Below are positions 6,281 through 9,115 of a DNA stretch of 9,115 bases, one piece after another (positions within the stretch are counted from its first letter, which is position 1; each line of letters starts with the position of its first letter). The stretch comes from CAZTLI01 sp964614375 (GTDB taxonomy: Bacteria > Chloroflexota > Anaerolineae > Aggregatilineales > Phototrophicaceae), in assembly GCA_964614375.1 (NCBI GenBank), contig CAZTLI010000208.1, forward strand, positions 1 to 9,115, given 5' to 3'. The notes beneath the pieces are model-generated. The model searched no databases and was not told where the DNA came from. It saw only the letters and a program-made list of their open reading frames with translations. Both the position numbers and the translations under genes were made by a program.

Positions 6281-6663
6281 GTATACAAGGATTGATTATT
6301 GCACTCATCATCACCTCCATTGTCGGTCTATGGGTGTGGTTACCGCTGCTGCGTCAACGACCTTCCCACCAGCGCGCGACACAGGTAGCGACTAACCTGC
6401 AACAAGAACGATTGATTGTCATCTATGAGCGCATCCTGACCAACATCCGCGATTTAGATGAAGATTACGCAACAGGTAAAATCAGCAGCGACGATTATGA
6501 AGCCGAACGCGAGATTTGGGTCGAACGCGGAATCGCGATTTTGCGGGCGATGGATGAACAAACGCCACTCGACATCCCTGATGAATCGGACGAACACGTT
6601 GTCGAGGATGCCATAGAAGCCGCAGTCAAAGCCTATCGCCAGAATCAGTCGTTGACACCTTAA
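6277..6663 (+). CDS. short CcmI-like membrane protein
   Basis: CcmI helps deliver apocytochromes to the CcmF/CcmH lyase. This 128-residue protein resembles only the N-terminal part of that family. It has one membrane helix (about 4-25), a basic flank (LRQRPSHQR, 25-33) placing the rest in the cytoplasm, and a helical region with the pattern IRDLDEDYATGKISSDDYE at 57-75 that matches the CcmI cytoplasmic loop. An acidic stretch follows (about 93-115). The periplasmic TPR domain that binds apocytochrome in proteobacterial CcmI is absent. The same motif recurs at the C-terminus of the next protein. It starts with GTG overlapping the ccmG stop as GTGA, so it is probably coupled. The motif is also like the short SHOCT domain, so CcmI membership rests partly on gene position. 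Confidence 0.75.
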   Translation: MSIQGLIIALIITSIVGLWVWLPLLRQRPSHQRATQVATNLQQERLIVIYERILTNIRDLDEDYATGKISSDDYEAEREIWVERGIAILRAMDEQTPLDIPDESDEHVVEDAIEAAVKAYRQNQSLTP

Positions 6664-6739
6664 TCTTGATGTGCATCATTACATCCATGTGATACTCGTG
6701 AAACAAGTCATCATCAACCGCCCACAAGATGGACACACC

Positions 6740-8626
6740 ATGCACAAATTGGTCAACCAACCAACCGTTCGCCGCCCCCACACGCTTTTCGGGCTAATCA
6801 TATTGCTTCTATTGATTGGCGCATGTAGTGGACTGGCAGGCGAGCCGGAGATTGTCGCGACGATACGCCCCACAGAGACTCGCGTCCCAGATATTGGTTA
6901 TCCACTGAATGTACCCGACCTCACACGCGGGGCACAAATTTATGCCCAAAATTGCACACGTTGTCATGGACTCACAGGGGCAGGTGACGGCGAATTCGTC
7001 CTAAATGGCGACATCACAAGCATTCCCGACTTCACCGACCCATCGACCGCACGCGCAGCTTCGCCCCATGATTGGTTCATGACGATCACAAATGGCAATA
7101 TTGAAACCCTCATGCCACCCTGGGCTGGTGAATTGAGTGAATCCGAACGTTGGGACGTGACGATGTACGTCTATACGCTGGCCTATTCGCAGGAACAACT
7201 CAACATCGGTCAGGCAGTTTGGCTAACAGAGTGTGCGGATTGTCATGGCGAAACAGGTCTCGGTGATGGCCCACGCGCGGCGGAAATTCCGCGCCCGGTC
7301 AGCGATTTGACCACCCAATCGCAAATCGTCACCGTCAGCGATTCCGCCTATTTCAACATCACCACTGAAGGGCAAGGCGAACACATGCCCGCCTTCGCCG
7401 ATACACTCACCACAGACGAACGTTGGGCGGTCACTGCCTATCTACGGACCTTGACTCTGGCAAATCCCGCCACCGTTGCCCAACCACCACCAACCACGAC
7501 AGAAGAATCCGGCACATCCGCAGCAGGTGAACCCGGAACGGTCACCGGGACAATCACCAACGGCACATCTATCGGCACTGTCCCCGAAGGCATGACCGTG
7601 ATGCTGCGTTATGGCAACGAAAACGGGATTCAAGACCTGTCTACGACGCTAAATCCCGACGGCACATTTAGATTCACCGATGTGCCCATCAACGAAGATA
7701 TGGCCTACATCACCTATGTTAACTATCGTGACCGCACATTCACCAGCGAACCTGCACGCGGCGATTTAGAAAACCCGTCATTCAACCTGCCGATTACCAT
7801 CTATGAATTGACTGAAGATTCATCCGTCATCAACATCATTGGCACTGCCATCCAGATAACGGCGGATGCACAGGCCTTAAGTGTGCTGCAAGTCATTCGT
7901 TTTTCCAATTCATCTGACCGGATGTATACCACCTCGTCGCGCCTTGACGATGGTCGATTTGTGTCGCTCATTATCCCGCTGCCGGTGGCGTCCGTGCTGG
8001 TCAGTACCGATACCGAACAACGGTACGCTTACTCGAATGAAGAAGCGACTATCGTTGATACCTATCCAGTCCTTCCCGGCAGGGAACACATCATCGAACT
8101 GGTGTATCTGATTCCCTATACCGACGGGGCGTTTATTGACTATCCCTTGAATTATCGCTTACAGGGGCCTGTACGTCTCTTGTTCCCGGATGACGCCCTC
8201 AGCGTCCGCAGTGAACAACTGCCGCCATTGGGCGAAGAGGTGATTGGTGAAACCACCTACAACACCTATGGTGCAGAACTTGACCTGCAACCGGGTGAAA
8301 CCATCCTCTTTGAAGTCAGAGGCGAAGCGCCCAATGCCAGACGGCAACCCGCCAGTGATGAGGTTAGTGGTAGTACGGTCATCTTCATCATTATGGTTGG
8401 GCTAGGCTTGCTGGCACTGTTTTTTGCCGGATTTATTTACATCCAGCAAAATCGGCGCGGCGGACAGCAGCGCAATCGTCACATCAACAATCTCATCCGC
8501 CAGATTGCCGAACTCGACGAAATGCACGAAGCAGGGCAAATCAATCACGATGTGTATCAACGGCAGCGGCAGCAGTTCAAAACCATGCTCGAAGACCTGA
8601 TGAACGACGACAAAGCGCGGGAATAG
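6740..8626 (+). CDS. two-haem cytochrome c lipoprotein with membrane-anchored CcmI-like tail
   Basis: This 628-residue multidomain protein has a leader with a lipobox-like LIGAC ending at C29, two cytochrome c domains (CTRCH at 72-76 with M125 in LMPPW; CADCH at 165-169 with M216 in HMPAF), and a Thr/Pro-rich linker (about 244-264). It continues with a beta-rich region (about 265-530) whose first part (GTVTGTITNG, then NPDGTFRFTDVP) looks like a carboxypeptidase-regulatory Ig-like domain. A membrane helix (about 546-568), a basic stop-transfer stretch (QNRRGGQQRNR) and a cytoplasmic helical tail (about 583-622) complete it. The tail has the same motif as the CcmI-like protein before it. It would thus be tethered by lipid and by a helix. 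I chose ATG 6740 because it gives a proper leader; a GTG at 6671 in frame would add 23 residues with no ribosome site. Its place between ccm genes suggests a role in maturation or haem/thiol redox, but this is inferred. Confidence 0.85.
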   Translation: MHKLVNQPTVRRPHTLFGLIILLLLIGACSGLAGEPEIVATIRPTETRVPDIGYPLNVPDLTRGAQIYAQNCTRCHGLTGAGDGEFVLNGDITSIPDFTDPSTARAASPHDWFMTITNGNIETLMPPWAGELSESERWDVTMYVYTLAYSQEQLNIGQAVWLTECADCHGETGLGDGPRAAEIPRPVSDLTTQSQIVTVSDSAYFNITTEGQGEHMPAFADTLTTDERWAVTAYLRTLTLANPATVAQPPPTTTEESGTSAAGEPGTVTGTITNGTSIGTVPEGMTVMLRYGNENGIQDLSTTLNPDGTFRFTDVPINEDMAYITYVNYRDRTFTSEPARGDLENPSFNLPITIYELTEDSSVINIIGTAIQITADAQALSVLQVIRFSNSSDRMYTTSSRLDDGRFVSLIIPLPVASVLVSTDTEQRYAYSNEEATIVDTYPVLPGREHIIELVYLIPYTDGAFIDYPLNYRLQGPVRLLFPDDALSVRSEQLPPLGEEVIGETTYNTYGAELDLQPGETILFEVRGEAPNARRQPASDEVSGSTVIFIIMVGLGLLALFFAGFIYIQQNRRGGQQRNRHINNLIRQIAELDEMHEAGQINHDVYQRQRQQFKTMLEDLMNDDKARE

Positions 8627-8629
8627 CTC

Positions 8630-9115
8630 ATGAGTGACAACAATCGGCCTATGATCGAAATTCGTGGACTGGTGAAGACGTATGGCATATTACCTGTCCT
8701 GCGCCGCTTAGACCTGGATATAGAGCGCGGGCAGTTTGTCGCACTTTTGGGGCCAAATGGCAGCGGAAAATCGACATTACTGCGGATGCTAGCCGGATTA
8801 AGTCGTCCAACGCTGGGAACGATTCAGATAGGCGGTTGGGAACTGCCGCGCGAAACCGCTGCCGTCCGTGCCCAAATCGGCATGGTCAGTCATAAAACCC
8901 TGCTCTATGACACATTAACCGCCTACGAAAATTTGATGTTCTTCGCCCGTCTGTATAACATCCCGTCGGCAGAACGAGATCATCGTATTCACAGTCTACT
9001 AGAGCGTGTTGGCCTGCGAAAATTTACCCATACTCTGGTGCGAACTTTCTCACGCGGGATGCAGCAGCGATTGAGTATCGCCCGTGCTTTGCTCCATTAT
9101 CCGCATGTCCTTCTG
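8630..9115 (+). CDS. ccmA: CcmA haem export ABC transporter ATPase, cut by window end
   Basis: CcmA is the ATPase of the CcmAB(C)D complex, which uses ATP to release holo-CcmE. The first 162 residues are present and the frame is open at the right edge. Walker A is GPNGSGKST at 41-49. The Q-loop region reads VSHKTLLYDTLTAYENL at 86-102, the form with SH in place of the usual glutamine that is characteristic of CcmA. The ABC signature is FSRGMQQR at 140-147, with SRG where most ABC proteins have SGG. The window stops at HVLL, just where Walker B would begin. The gene begins three bases after the preceding stop, with GGGA at 8619-8622 as a possible ribosome site, so it belongs to the same operon. 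ccmB, ccmC and ccmD may follow. Confidence 0.94.
   Translation, partial: MSDNNRPMIEIRGLVKTYGILPVLRRLDLDIERGQFVALLGPNGSGKSTLLRMLAGLSRPTLGTIQIGGWELPRETAAVRAQIGMVSHKTLLYDTLTAYENLMFFARLYNIPSAERDHRIHSLLERVGLRKFTHTLVRTFSRGMQQRLSIARALLHYPHVLL

Noticed and set aside
6666..6696. Possible internal promoter before the two-haem lipoprotein gene (TTGATG, 19 bases, GATACT with an upstream TG)
   Set aside because: Each hexamer matches the consensus at only four positions and spacing is long; the gene is more simply explained as part of the operon transcript.
6671..6739. N-terminal extension of the lipoprotein cytochrome from a GTG start
   Set aside because: The 23 extra residues do not look like a leader and no ribosome site precedes the GTG; ATG 6740 gives a normal signal peptide with lipobox.

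Overview
The window is bacterial, gene-dense and reads almost wholly on the + strand. It is dominated by a system I (Ccm) cytochrome c maturation operon preceded by genes for c-type cytochromes. Base composition is moderate (about half GC by eye). The protein style suggests Chloroflexota, probably an Anaerolineae-like lineage: a CcmH with extra cysteines after CPVC, mature proteins starting with QDD after the leader, multidomain c-type cytochromes with basic stop-transfer segments, and a short CcmI-like protein. This placement is an inference from protein style, not from a marker gene.

Layout. Positions 1-2309 hold a membrane-anchored two-haem cytochrome c (7-1203), a rho-independent terminator (1232-1262), a secreted one-haem cytochrome (1283-1987) whose haem domain is a close paralogue of the second haem domain of the first gene, and an 83-residue membrane protein of unknown function (2058-2309). 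Positions 2310-2508 form the largest gap; it holds a strong hairpin and a TATAAT promoter element. From 2509 to the right edge runs the ccm operon: ccmE, ccmF, ccmH, ccmG, a short ccmI-like gene, a large two-haem lipoprotein cytochrome with a membrane-anchored CcmI-like tail, and the start of ccmA, cut by the window edge just before its Walker B motif. Most ccm junctions overlap (ATGA, GTGA) or are separated by only a few bases, so they are probably translationally coupled. ccmB, ccmC and ccmD are not seen and may lie to the right.

How the genes fit together. In system I, CcmABCD load haem onto the chaperone CcmE, CcmF joins haem to apocytochrome, and CcmG and CcmH keep the apocytochrome cysteines reduced. 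The three cytochromes in the window are likely clients of this machinery.

Two points stand out. CcmE is of the cysteine type (CPSRY instead of the HxxxY motif of proteobacteria), a type best known from systems lacking CcmH and CcmG, yet both CcmH and CcmG are encoded here. Second, the operon contains a two-haem lipoprotein cytochrome whose cytoplasmic tail has the same helical motif as the CcmI-like protein encoded just before it, which suggests it is a working part or partner of the maturation machinery rather than only a client.
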